The notes below the pieces were generated by a model. The model ran no database searches and was not told the origin of the DNA. It worked only from the letters and a program-made list of their open reading frames with translations. Shown one piece after another: positions 55,598 through 64,000 of a stretch of DNA of 64,000 nt. The stretch lies in NCBI RefSeq assembly GCF_003337425.1, contig NZ_QPJU01000003.1, forward strand, positions 124,001-188,000. Direction: 5' to 3'. Numbering within the stretch: the first letter of the stretch is position 1; each line of letters opens with the position of its first letter. The DNA comes from Extensimonas vulgaris (lineage in GTDB: Bacteria > Pseudomonadota > Gammaproteobacteria > Burkholderiales > Burkholderiaceae_C). The position numbers and the translations under genes are program-made.

Positions 55598-56911
55598 TCA
55601 GCGCACCGGGCGCAAGGACGTGCGTGGAGCCACGGCTGAAGCGCAAGAGTCGTTCGCGGGTGCTGCGGTGCTGCCGCCGAGCACGTCCGTGTGGCGCACC
55701 TCCGTCCAATACATCCAGATCAGCGACACCCAGACCACGCCGTACATCAGCATGAAGGCGCTGGAGCGGATGCCGGTCCAGTCCAGCAGGATGCCGAACA
55801 GAATGGGCAGCACGAAACCCCCGAGTCCGCCAGCCAGCCCGACGATGCCGCTGATGGCGCCGATGTTCTGCGGGTAGTCGTCGCTGATGTACTTGAAGAC
55901 GCTGGCCTTGCCGAACGCAAAGGCCACGCCCAGCACGGCCATGAGCGCCGTGAAGGCATAGACGTTGAGGCCGATGTGGAAGGTCGTGGGGCCGTTGACG
56001 GTCACGATGGTGAAGTCCGTTTGCGGGTACGAGAGCAAAAACAGACAGATCCAGCTCACCCACATCACCCACCAGGTGACCTTGTGCGCGCCGAACTTGT
56101 CCGACAGGATGCCGCCGATCGCGCGCAGTACGCCGCCGGGCAGAGAGAAGCAGGCTGCAAGCAGCGCTGCGATGCGGATGTCCAGGCCATATTCGCCTAC
56201 GTAGTACTGCACCATCCACAGCGACAGCGCCACGTAGCCGCCGAACACGATGCTGTAGTACTGGCAGTATTTGAGGACGCGCGGGTCTTTCAGGGCCTTG
56301 AGCTGGTCGCTGAAGCGGACGTTGCTGGGCACCAGGTGGGCGGGGTCCTGGTAGCTGAACAGCCAGAACAGCACCAGCGCACCGAGCATGATGGCCGCAT
56401 AGACCTTGGGCACCATGGTCCAGCCAAATGCCACCAGCAGCACCGGAGCGACGAATTTGTTCACGGCCGCGCCGGAGTTGCCCGCACCGTACACCCCCAT
56501 GGCCATGCCCTGGCGGTTTTTGGGAAACCAGCGTGCCACGTAGGGCGTGCCCACCGCAAAGGCGCCTCCTGCCAGCCCCACGAACAGGCCGATGACGATG
56601 AAGTGCCAGAACGCCGTGGCATAGCTCATCAGCCAGATCGCAGGGATGGTGACGGCCATGAGGGTGGCCATCACGATGCGCCCGCCGTAGCGATCCGTCC
56701 AGATGCCCAGCGGCACACGAATGAGCGAGCCCGTGAGCACCGGCGTCGCGGTCAGCAGGCCGAACTCGGTGGCGTTGAGGTTCAGCATTTTCTTGATCGG
56801 GATGCCGATCACGCCGAACATCATCCAGACCATGAAGCACACGGTGAACGCCAGCGTGCTGACGATCAGCACCGACCAGGCTCTACGGGAATTGTGCAAT
56901 TCGTTGCCCAT
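55598..56911 (-). CDS. narK1: Nitrate transporter NarK1 type
   Basis: A 437-residue MFS protein with 12 TM helices; the nitrate-porter signature in TM5 is GLAGGAFAVGTPYVARWFPK and the second is GLAGGLGGFVLPILFG. It probably imports nitrate with protons to start respiration before nitrite builds up. ATG at 56911 has GAGGAAGAC before it; an upstream open stretch is intergenic. It is the first gene of narK1K2GHJI, whose promoter must lie in the 222-base gap to narL. I did not find a clean FNR box there. Confidence 0.9.
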   Translation of the reverse strand: MGNELHNSRRAWSVLIVSTLAFTVCFMVWMMFGVIGIPIKKMLNLNATEFGLLTATPVLTGSLIRVPLGIWTDRYGGRIVMATLMAVTIPAIWLMSYATAFWHFIVIGLFVGLAGGAFAVGTPYVARWFPKNRQGMAMGVYGAGNSGAAVNKFVAPVLLVAFGWTMVPKVYAAIMLGALVLFWLFSYQDPAHLVPSNVRFSDQLKALKDPRVLKYCQYYSIVFGGYVALSLWMVQYYVGEYGLDIRIAALLAACFSLPGGVLRAIGGILSDKFGAHKVTWWVMWVSWICLFLLSYPQTDFTIVTVNGPTTFHIGLNVYAFTALMAVLGVAFAFGKASVFKYISDDYPQNIGAISGIVGLAGGLGGFVLPILFGILLDWTGIRSSAFMLMYGVVWVSLIWMYWTEVRHTDVLGGSTAAPANDSCASAVAPRTSLRPVR

Positions 56912-56996
56912 GTCTTCCTCCACAAATTTGCATGTGTGGACTATCCGACTTTGGCCCGGCGCTGAACATCCGCCAATGGCATACCGCGGCTGCGGC

Positions 56997-57028
56997 AGAA
57001 GAACGAGGGCGGCGTGCTGCCCTCGTTC
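56997..57028 (-). terminator. Hairpin after narXL
   Basis: GAACGAGGGC / GCCCTCGTTC is a perfect 10-bp stem with an eight-base loop; on the minus strand it is followed by TTCTGCC, so the T tract is weak. It lies about 105 bases after the narL stop and 86 bases before the narK1 start, and could separate narXL from the structural operon or attenuate read-through. Confidence 0.55.
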
Positions 57029-57133
57029 CAAAGAACTATGAGGCTTGCGTAAACCTGGGATTTCCGCAGGTCGCACACACGCTCTTTCCCCGAATGCGTC
57101 AGCCGCACGCCATGGGGCTATTGACGGTCTTTT

Positions 57134-57916
57134 TTATGGCAATTTCGAGGAAGATGTCAGCCCTTTGCTGGCGACAAAGACGGCGGCCTGCACCCGCGAG
57201 CTCAGCTTGAGCTTGCGCAGAATGTGCTGCACATGGATCTTGACGGTGGTCTCGGCGATGCCCAGCTCGCGCGCAATGGCTTTGTTTGCCAGGCCGGCGG
57301 CGATCAGGGCCAGGATTTCCCGCTCACGCCCCGACAACAGCGCCAGCGAATCGTCTGCAGGCGCCTGTGCGTGTGGCTCGCCGGGTGCCTGAGCACCTGT
57401 GACCGCGGGAGTATCCGCCGCCGCACTTGCTGTTCCTTGCGCACTGTGCCCTGGCACGGCACGGCTGCCTTCGGCTGCGCCCGCAGGCCGGCTGCGCAGG
57501 GCGGCGACCAGCTTGCCCAACATCTCGGGGCTGACCACGGATTCGCCCGCGAGCACTTTGCAGATGGAGTCGCTCAGGTCTTCGGAGTTGATGGTTTTGA
57601 GCAGGTAGCCGTCGGCGCCCGCCTGCAGCGCGGCCACGAGGTCTTCCTCGTTTTCGCTCACTGTGAGCATGAGCACGCGCGCTGCCGGCGCCACTTCCTT
57701 GAGGCCGGCAATCGCATCCACCCCGCGCACGCCAGGCAGGTGGTTGTCCAGCAGGATCATGTCGGGCGCGCACGCAGCCGCGCGGCGCAGGGCCTCGCCA
57801 CTGTCGCCCGCCTCGCCGACGACCGCAAAGCGCTCGTCCTGCGACAGCAGGGCGACCAGACCACGGCGAAACAGGGTGTGGTCATCGACCACCAGCAGGC
57901 GAACGGGTTGGGTCAT
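57134..57916 (-). CDS. narL: Nitrate/nitrite response regulator NarL
   Basis: A 260-residue two-component DNA-binding regulator. The receiver domain has Asp11/Asp12 (LLVVDDHTLFRRG), phospho-acceptor Asp57 (ILLDNHLPG) and Lys in YLLKTIN. A linker of about 45 residues rich in Ala, Gly and Pro (near residues 145-190), longer than in E. coli NarL (216 total), leads to the LuxR-type HTH (SGREREILALIAAGLANKAI, ELGIAETTVKIHVQHILRKL). It is coupled to narX (ATGA overlap). It is expected to activate the adjacent nar operon in response to nitrate. Confidence 0.93.
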   Translation of the reverse strand: MTQPVRLLVVDDHTLFRRGLVALLSQDERFAVVGEAGDSGEALRRAAACAPDMILLDNHLPGVRGVDAIAGLKEVAPAARVLMLTVSENEEDLVAALQAGADGYLLKTINSEDLSDSICKVLAGESVVSPEMLGKLVAALRSRPAGAAEGSRAVPGHSAQGTASAAADTPAVTGAQAPGEPHAQAPADDSLALLSGREREILALIAAGLANKAIARELGIAETTVKIHVQHILRKLKLSSRVQAAVFVASKGLTSSSKLP

Positions 57917-59829
57917 GCGGATGCTTCCTGGTCGATTGCAAGGGCGGTGGGCGCGGTGGCGCTCGCGACCGGGTGCGGTGGCAGCGTTAGCGTGACGGTA
58001 GTGCCCTGACCCGGTGCCGTGACCACCTGCACCTCGGCGCCTATGCGCGCGGCGCGCTCGCGCATGATCTGCAGGCCCACGTGCGATGTACCTCGGCTTT
58101 GCTGCGGGTCGAACCCCGCCCCATCGTCGCGCACGCGCAACTGCCAGCGCGCGCCCTTGTCCACCTCCAGCGTGACGTGGCTGGCGCGCGCGTGCTTGCG
58201 CACATTGGACAGCGCCTCCTGCACCACGTGCAGTACCTGCACCTGCACGTCCGGCGGCAGCGGCAGGCCCTGCCCGTGCACCGCGAAGCGCGTGGCGATG
58301 CCCGCCTGGTGTTCGAATTTGCGCAGGGTTTCCTGCAGTGCGCGTTCGATGTCGTCGGTGTTCGTGCGCGTGCGAAAGTGCACCAGCAACTCGCGCACGT
58401 CGCCTATGCTCTCGCGCACGCCGGCGTCGAGTTCGTCGAGGATGCGCTGCACCTGCGCGGTCTGCCCTTTTTGCACGGCGCCGCGCAGCAGCTGAACTTG
58501 AATCTTGAGAAAGGCCAGCGATTGTGCGATCGAGTCGTGCAGCTCGCGCGCAAGCAGCGCGCGCTCCTCGCTCACCGCGGCCTCGCGCTCCAGGGCGTCG
58601 GCGCGCAGGCCCTCGAGCGCGCTCGCAAGGTGGCTGGCCAGGGCGTCGAGCAGGGCCGTTTCTTCGGTACTTAGCTGCACTTGGCTACGAAAGAACAGGT
58701 CGCATTCGCCCAGCAGACGGTGCTGCAGCCGGATGGGCACGCTGACCACGCTCTCGTAGCCCGCGCGCGCACACAGCCGCATAGGGGCAGCCTCATGCGC
58801 CAGGATCGGGATCACGCGCGTGCGCGCATCGGGCTGCAGGCTGCCGCAGGCGCACACGCCGGCCAGCAGGCTGCGCTCCTGCTCGGCCAGCTCTTGCGGC
58901 AGGCAATCGGAGGCCAGCATCAGGTAGCGCTGGTTTGCCTCGTCCGACCAGCGCACGGCGGCGGCGTCGGCGCGCAGCAGCTCGCGCACCTTGTGCGCGA
59001 AACCGCGTGCGAGCTCCTCTATCGTGTCCGCTTCAGCCAGCAAGGCGCTGACCTCGTATAGCGTCTCGAGCCGCGCCCGCTGGGCCTCGATGTCGCGCGT
59101 CTTGGCCTGCACCTTGGCTTCGAGCTCGCCGTAGAGCGACTGCAGCGTCTCGGTCATGCGGTTGAAGCCCGCCGCCACCTGGCCGAATTCGTCCGAACTG
59201 TCCACATCGACGCGCACGGAAAAGTCCCCTGCTTGCACGCGCTGCAGCCCTTGCGCCAGGCTGGCCAGCGGATGGATCACGTACAGATAGCCTGTGTAGA
59301 GAATGACCACGGCGCCCGCGATCGCCAGCGCCATCATCACGAACTGGAACAGGTTGAGGATGGCCGTGAAACGCGCGAGTTGCCGCTCGATCGAGAGCAC
59401 GAAGCGGTCGATTGCGGTCACAAACTCTTCCGCGAGCGCAACGGCCCGCTCCGGCGGCGGGGGCGATTCGGCCAGCCATTGCGCGCGTTGCTGCGCCCAG
59501 CGTCTTTCCACCTGCGCGAAGCTGGCCTCGACTTCATCGTCCCAGGGCACAAACAGGGGCCGCGCAGGGTCTCCCGCGCGCAGCAAGCGCAGGCTGTCGT
59601 CGAAACGCTGCACCAGCGCCGCACGCCCGGCTACCGTCGTCTGCAGCTGCGCCGCGCTGGCCAGCTGCCAAGTCTGCATGCGCATGCGCCCGGCCTCGTT
59701 CACCGCGGCCGCGCCGCCGTCAAGCTTCCACGTTGCCCACAGCGTGATCGCAATCGACACCATCGCCACCAGCAAAAAGCTTACGCCCAGGGCGATCAAC
59801 TTGGTAGTCAGTGCGGTAGGCAGACGCAT
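57913..59829 (-). CDS. narX: Nitrate/nitrite sensor histidine kinase NarX
   Basis: A 638-residue membrane sensor kinase. TM1 (about residues 10-32) is followed by the periplasmic P-box AAVNEAGRMRMQTWQLA (residues 41-57), which binds nitrate in NarX/NarQ; TM2 lies near residues 165-190, with HAMP (DVDSSDEFGQVAAGFNRM), a cysteine-containing GAF-like region, the H-box LLARELHDSIAQSLAFL (His about 433) and a C-terminal HATPase with VQEALSNVRKHARA and RDDGAGFDP. The ATGA overlap with narL confirms the pair. It sits upstream of the whole nar cluster. Confidence 0.94.
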   Translation of the reverse strand: MRLPTALTTKLIALGVSFLLVAMVSIAITLWATWKLDGGAAAVNEAGRMRMQTWQLASAAQLQTTVAGRAALVQRFDDSLRLLRAGDPARPLFVPWDDEVEASFAQVERRWAQQRAQWLAESPPPPERAVALAEEFVTAIDRFVLSIERQLARFTAILNLFQFVMMALAIAGAVVILYTGYLYVIHPLASLAQGLQRVQAGDFSVRVDVDSSDEFGQVAAGFNRMTETLQSLYGELEAKVQAKTRDIEAQRARLETLYEVSALLAEADTIEELARGFAHKVRELLRADAAAVRWSDEANQRYLMLASDCLPQELAEQERSLLAGVCACGSLQPDARTRVIPILAHEAAPMRLCARAGYESVVSVPIRLQHRLLGECDLFFRSQVQLSTEETALLDALASHLASALEGLRADALEREAAVSEERALLARELHDSIAQSLAFLKIQVQLLRGAVQKGQTAQVQRILDELDAGVRESIGDVRELLVHFRTRTNTDDIERALQETLRKFEHQAGIATRFAVHGQGLPLPPDVQVQVLHVVQEALSNVRKHARASHVTLEVDKGARWQLRVRDDGAGFDPQQSRGTSHVGLQIMRERAARIGAEVQVVTAPGQGTTVTLTLPPHPVASATAPTALAIDQEASA

Positions 59830-60142
59830 GGTGGCAGTGTAGGACGAAGAAGGGCCAGGCAGAAAAATGAAGAAAAGGTCAAGAAGGCTGCAGGAAATTT
59901 TCGCAACGCTGCGCTATCCACCTTTCCATGCGCTTGGGGCTGGGCTGGTTTGCTTGCGACATCCTCCAGCGGACGAAGAGGTTGCCGTTGGCGTTGCGGC
60001 CCGCCAGCATGGAGAGGGTCTTGCGCATGAGCCTTTTGTCAGCGGGCAGCGGGGCGGGAAGGGGCGTCGTGGAGGCGGCGATGGCGACGGTGATGTTGGC
60101 GGGTAGGCGCACAATCGCAAGTTTTGCCTTTGATTGTCGTCC
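59830..60142. other. Divergent intergenic region narX / Atm1-like gene
   Basis: About 310 bases between divergent genes that should contain both promoters. A leftward frame (59879-60154, 91 codons) is open and includes RKTLSMLAGRNANGNLFVRW, but it overlaps the start of the exporter gene, has no Shine-Dalgarno I can see and resembles no family I know, so it is not called as a gene. I see no convincing FNR or NarL sites. Confidence 0.5.
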
Positions 60143-61966
<1,824 letters not shown>

Positions 61967-62267
61967 GGCTTGGGGGTGGGCTGGGAGCGACGGGTGGCAG
62001 AAGGCTTGATCGCAGCGCAAGGGCAGCAGCCTGCCTTTCGACGCCCAAAGTTCGCTAGTGCAGTGTTCGACGCTATCTGCGACATAAAACCGCGTCTTTT
62101 CGGCCTGGGCCGCGTTGCAAATCCTCGCGATACCACCCGGTATCGCTGCAGTTTGCGCCTTGCCAAGACCAAAAATCCATTGGTTTTATTTGTCGCATCA
62201 AGCATCAAACACTACACTGGGCTGCTAGACTTGTACTTTTAATAGAACAACTCAAGGAGCCGTCGCA
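61967..62267. other. Intergenic region with C3 element and TA promoter
   Basis: Three hundred bases. About 90 bases of unremarkable sequence follow the exporter stop, then the C3 element (62057-62218), then 49 bases with an AT-rich TTGTACTTTTAATAG stretch and AAGGAG ahead of the antitoxin ATG. The antitoxin promoter must therefore lie in the last 49 bases or inside the C element. No gene. Confidence 0.6.
62057..62218 (+). repeat. Family C palindromic element, copy C3
   Basis: A 162-base copy, AGTGCAGTGTTCGACGC at left and CACTACACT-type end at right, same orientation as C2 and about 95% identical to it. The left half is identical to C2 over roughly 90 bases. It sits just upstream of the yefM-yoeB pair. 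Confidence 0.92.
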
Positions 62268-62525
62268 ATGCGGGTGGTGAATTTCTCGGAGGCGCGCAAC
62301 GGCCTCAAAAACGTGATCGATCAAGTCATAGACGATGCCGACTACACGGTCATCGTGCGCCGCGATGCACCCGATGCGGTGCTGATGTCGCTCGACACCT
62401 TCAATAGCCTCATGGAAACGGTGCACCTGCTGAAGTCGCCGGCCAACGCGGCACATCTGGCGCGCTCGATCGAGCAGTATCGCCAAGGTCAGGTCACGCA
62501 GCGGGACCTGGTCGATGCCGATTGA
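62268..62525 (+). CDS. yefM: Antitoxin, YefM/Phd family
   Basis: An 85-residue antitoxin that folds over YoeB and represses its own promoter. The N-terminal Phd/YefM dimer domain has VVNFSEARNGLKNVIDQVI and VIVRRDAPDAVLMSLDTFNS; the C-terminal tail (RQGQVTQRDLVDAD) is the toxin-binding segment. AAGGAG precedes the ATG at a good distance. It overlaps the toxin gene by 11 bases, typical of type II pairs. Confidence 0.94.
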   Translation: MRVVNFSEARNGLKNVIDQVIDDADYTVIVRRDAPDAVLMSLDTFNSLMETVHLLKSPANAAHLARSIEQYRQGQVTQRDLVDAD

Positions 62526-62793
62526 GCCCGCCCTCAGCAAGCTGACCTGGACGCTCGCTGCCTGGGATGATTACGCCTACTGGCAGCTCCAGGATCGCAA
62601 AACCGTGAGACGTATCAACGCCTTGATCAAGGACTGCTTGCGTCATCCCTTTGAAGGCATAGGCAAGCCCGAGCCGCTCAAAGAAAACCTCGCGGGCTTT
62701 TGGTCGCGGCGCATCGACGACACCCACAGGCTGGTGTACTGCGTGGACGCGCAGGCGCTGGTGGTGATCGCCTGCCGTTACCACTACCAGTAA
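62515..62793 (+). CDS. yoeB: Toxin YoeB (ribosome-dependent mRNA endonuclease)
   Basis: A 92-residue RelE-superfamily toxin that cuts mRNA in the ribosome. LTWTLAAWDDYAYWQLQDRK, HPFEGIGKPEPLKENLAGFW, SRRIDDTHRLVYCV and ACRYHYQ match YoeB; the catalytic set Glu (KENLAG region/PEPLKE), Arg (DDTHR) and C-terminal His-Tyr is present, so it looks active. It is coupled to yefM by overlap and converges on the TRAP gene. Confidence 0.94.
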   Translation: MPIEPALSKLTWTLAAWDDYAYWQLQDRKTVRRINALIKDCLRHPFEGIGKPEPLKENLAGFWSRRIDDTHRLVYCVDAQALVVIACRYHYQ

Positions 62794-62801
62794 CTGTTAG
62801 G

Positions 62802-62847
62802 TGTTTTTGATCCAAAGCGCTTGATTTGCAAGCGCTTCAAGCTATTT
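62802..62847. terminator. Convergent hairpin between yoeB and TRAP gene (D-like)
   Basis: AAGCGCTT / AAGCGCTT (self-complementary arms) with a GATTTGC loop, flanked by GTTTTTGATC on one side and CAAGCTATTTTTA on the other. The T-rich flanks suit termination in either direction in this 66-base 3'-3' gap. The sequence also resembles the D repeat family. Confidence 0.5.
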
Positions 62848-62859
62848 TTAGCGCAGCAA

Positions 62860-63900
62860 TTATTTTTTGCGCGCAGCAATCGCCTTTTCCGCCTGGCTCA
62901 CGAGCTCGGCGCCGATCTGGCCCTTCCATTTGTCATAGACGCCGCGGGTGGCTTTGACGAAGGCTTCGCGCTCGGCGGGGCTGAGTTGCGTGATGCTCAC
63001 GCCGTGGCTGGCGATTTCCTTGAGCAGTGGTTTGTCGGCTTCGACCAGGCCCTTGCGCGCGAGGGCGACCTGCTCCTTGCCGGCCTCGATCGCGGCCTGG
63101 CGCACGGCTTCGCGGTCGGCGGGTGTCCAGGAATTCCAGACCTCTTTGTTGACCACGAAGATCAGCGGGTCGGCGATGTAGCCCCACAGCGTCAGGTACT
63201 TTTGCCCCACCGTGTAGAGCTTGGCCGCGGTGTAGATCGACAAGGGGTTTTCCTGCCCATCGACGGCGCCGCTGGCCATCGCGGGCTGTGCGTCGGCCCA
63301 GCTCATCTGCGTGGGGTTGGCGCCGAGCGCGCTGAAGATGTCGAGGAACAGCGGCGAGCCGACCACGCGGATCTTCATGCCCTTGAGGTCCTCGGGCGTC
63401 TTGATCGGCTTTTTGGAGTTGGAAATCTCGCGGTAGCCGTTCTCGCCCCAGGCCAGCGGCACCACGCCGGCCTTGTCGAGCGTGGCAAAAATCTGCTTGC
63501 CCACCTCGCCCTGCGTGAGCGCGTCGATGGCGGCGTAGTCGGGCATCAGAAAGGGGAGCGAGAACAGGTTGAGCTGCTTGACCTGCGGCGACCAGTTGAT
63601 GGTCGAGCCCACGGCCATGTCAACCACGCCCTGGCGCAGCGCGGAGAATTCGCGCGTCTGGTCACCCTGGATCAGCGACACGCCGGGGTAGAGCTTGATG
63701 TTGATGCGGCCGTTGGTCTTCTGACGCACCTTGTCGGCCCAGAGCTCGCCGCCCTTGCCCCAAGGGAAAGACGGGCCGAGCACCAACGACATGCGGTATT
63801 CGCTTTTGTAGGTTTGCGCGGCGGCGGGCGCGGCAGCGCCGAGCGTGAGTGCGGCGCTGGCGGCCGCGGCGAGGGCGAGCAGGGTGCGGCGGATGGTCAT
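62860..63900 (-). CDS. TRAP transporter solute-binding protein, DctP family
   Basis: A 346-residue periplasmic binding protein for a carboxylate or related acid, delivering it to DctQM membrane subunits. A signal peptide (MTIRRTLLALAAAASAALTL, cleavage after PAAAQ) is followed by the DctP fold: FPWGKGGELWADKVRQKTNG, VSLIQGDQTREFSALRQGVVDMAVGS (read in parts), LAWGENGYREISNSKKPI and the conserved Arg in GMKIRVVGSPLF that binds the carboxylate. dctQ and dctM are not downstream, where yoeB converges; they may lie beyond the window end, or this is an orphan binding protein. Confidence 0.92.
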   Translation of the reverse strand: MTIRRTLLALAAAASAALTLGAAAPAAAQTYKSEYRMSLVLGPSFPWGKGGELWADKVRQKTNGRINIKLYPGVSLIQGDQTREFSALRQGVVDMAVGSTINWSPQVKQLNLFSLPFLMPDYAAIDALTQGEVGKQIFATLDKAGVVPLAWGENGYREISNSKKPIKTPEDLKGMKIRVVGSPLFLDIFSALGANPTQMSWADAQPAMASGAVDGQENPLSIYTAAKLYTVGQKYLTLWGYIADPLIFVVNKEVWNSWTPADREAVRQAAIEAGKEQVALARKGLVEADKPLLKEIASHGVSITQLSPAEREAFVKATRGVYDKWKGQIGAELVSQAEKAIAARKK

Positions 63901-63912
63901 GCGAAGGTCTCC

Positions 63913-63956
63913 TTACTATATAAAAAAGAGCTGCCAGCGCTTATCCCATAAGCGCT
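63913..63956 (+). repeat. Family D short palindromic repeat
   Basis: AAAAAAGAGCTGCCAGCGCTT and TCCCATAAGCGCTAG (read in two parts) form an AGCGCTTAT / ATAAGCGCT palindrome, directly abutting the C4 element, which shares its CTAG. It lies 12 bases upstream of the TRAP gene start. Confidence 0.65.
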
Positions 63957-64000
63957 AGTGCAGTGTTTGATGCTTGATGCGACAAATAAAACCGATGGAT
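63957..64000 (-). repeat. Family C element, copy C4, cut by window end
   Basis: The first 44 bases (AGTGCAGTGTTTGATGCTTG, then ATGCGACAAATAAAACCG) match C1 in the same orientation; the rest lies outside the window. Its outer end adjoins the D repeat before the TRAP gene. Confidence 0.88.

Noticed and set aside
54180-56840. Apparent 886-residue double MFS protein (NarK fusion)
   Set aside because: The first half is an out-of-frame reading of narK1. NarK fusions exist in other bacteria, but here two separate in-frame genes with their own starts are present.
56912-57133. Search for FNR (TTGAT-N4-ATCAA) and NarL heptamer sites before narK1
   Set aside because: Only weak partial matches were seen by eye, none good enough to report.

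Overview
The window is a high-GC chromosomal stretch from a betaproteobacterium, most likely a member of the Comamonadaceae (Acidovorax-like). The basis is overall codon and GC character, the protein families present (type-2 ArgC, DUF3108, DUF3567, a Comamonadaceae-type porin, a double-length UvrA) and dispersed palindromic repeats that I remember as typical of that family. The lineage call is inference and was not tested by a search.

Layout. 1-2.2 kb: end of a hydroxypyruvate isomerase gene and two glutathione S-transferases. 2.2-2.9 kb: a geneless region packed with three repeat families. 2.9-9.3 kb: a giant UvrA made of two fused UvrA units. 9.5-16.1 kb: porin, MHS-type MFS transporter, a four-gene run (HCCA isomerase, DUF1289, YbaK, HMG-CoA lyase), tRNA-Arg(CCG) and a glycine-zipper envelope protein. 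16.2-28.3 kb: a surface-glycan locus (TviB-like UDP-sugar dehydrogenase, ABC flippase, FkbM methyltransferase, UDP-galactopyranose mutase, several glycosyltransferases, a TMTC-like membrane protein) with an AT-rich core at about 19.3-22.1 kb. 28.4-29.7 kb: two type IV pilins, each behind a good sigma-54 promoter. 29.7-33.5 kb: FHA protein, TerC, SucCD. 33.7-37.9 kb: ArgC, then motAB-cheYZ. 37.9-42.6 kb: molybdopterin oxidoreductase, DUF3108, DUF3567 and hemerythrin proteins. 42.6-46.4 kb: B12-dependent ribonucleotide reductase with an intein. 46.5-59.8 kb: a complete nitrate respiration module (narX-narL-narK1-narK2-narG-narH-narJ-narI plus a PpiC-type isomerase), all leftward. 60.1-64 kb: Atm1-like exporter, YefM/YoeB toxin-antitoxin pair and a TRAP solute-binding protein.

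Most of the genes are familiar. What stands out is the repeat biology. At least five families of palindromic repeats are scattered here, and several are embedded in coding sequence without breaking it. A 163-bp palindromic element (family B) lies in frame in the linker of UvrA and again inside the homing-endonuclease region of the ribonucleotide-reductase intein, at about 98% identity and in the same reading frame. A 162-bp relative by architecture (family C) occurs four times; its terminal TAG is the stop codon of both uvrA and the UDP-sugar dehydrogenase gene, and one copy fills the whole gap between two convergent genes. A short REP-like motif (family A) expands a UvrA loop and supplies the start codon of a molybdoenzyme. 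These coding-compatible elements are the main lead of the window.

The genes describe a motile, piliated, denitrifying or nitrate-respiring heterotroph. NarX/NarL sense nitrate and nitrite, NarK1/K2 move them and NarGHI reduces nitrate with assembly help from NarJ. B12-dependent NrdJ makes deoxynucleotides with or without oxygen, which fits such a lifestyle.
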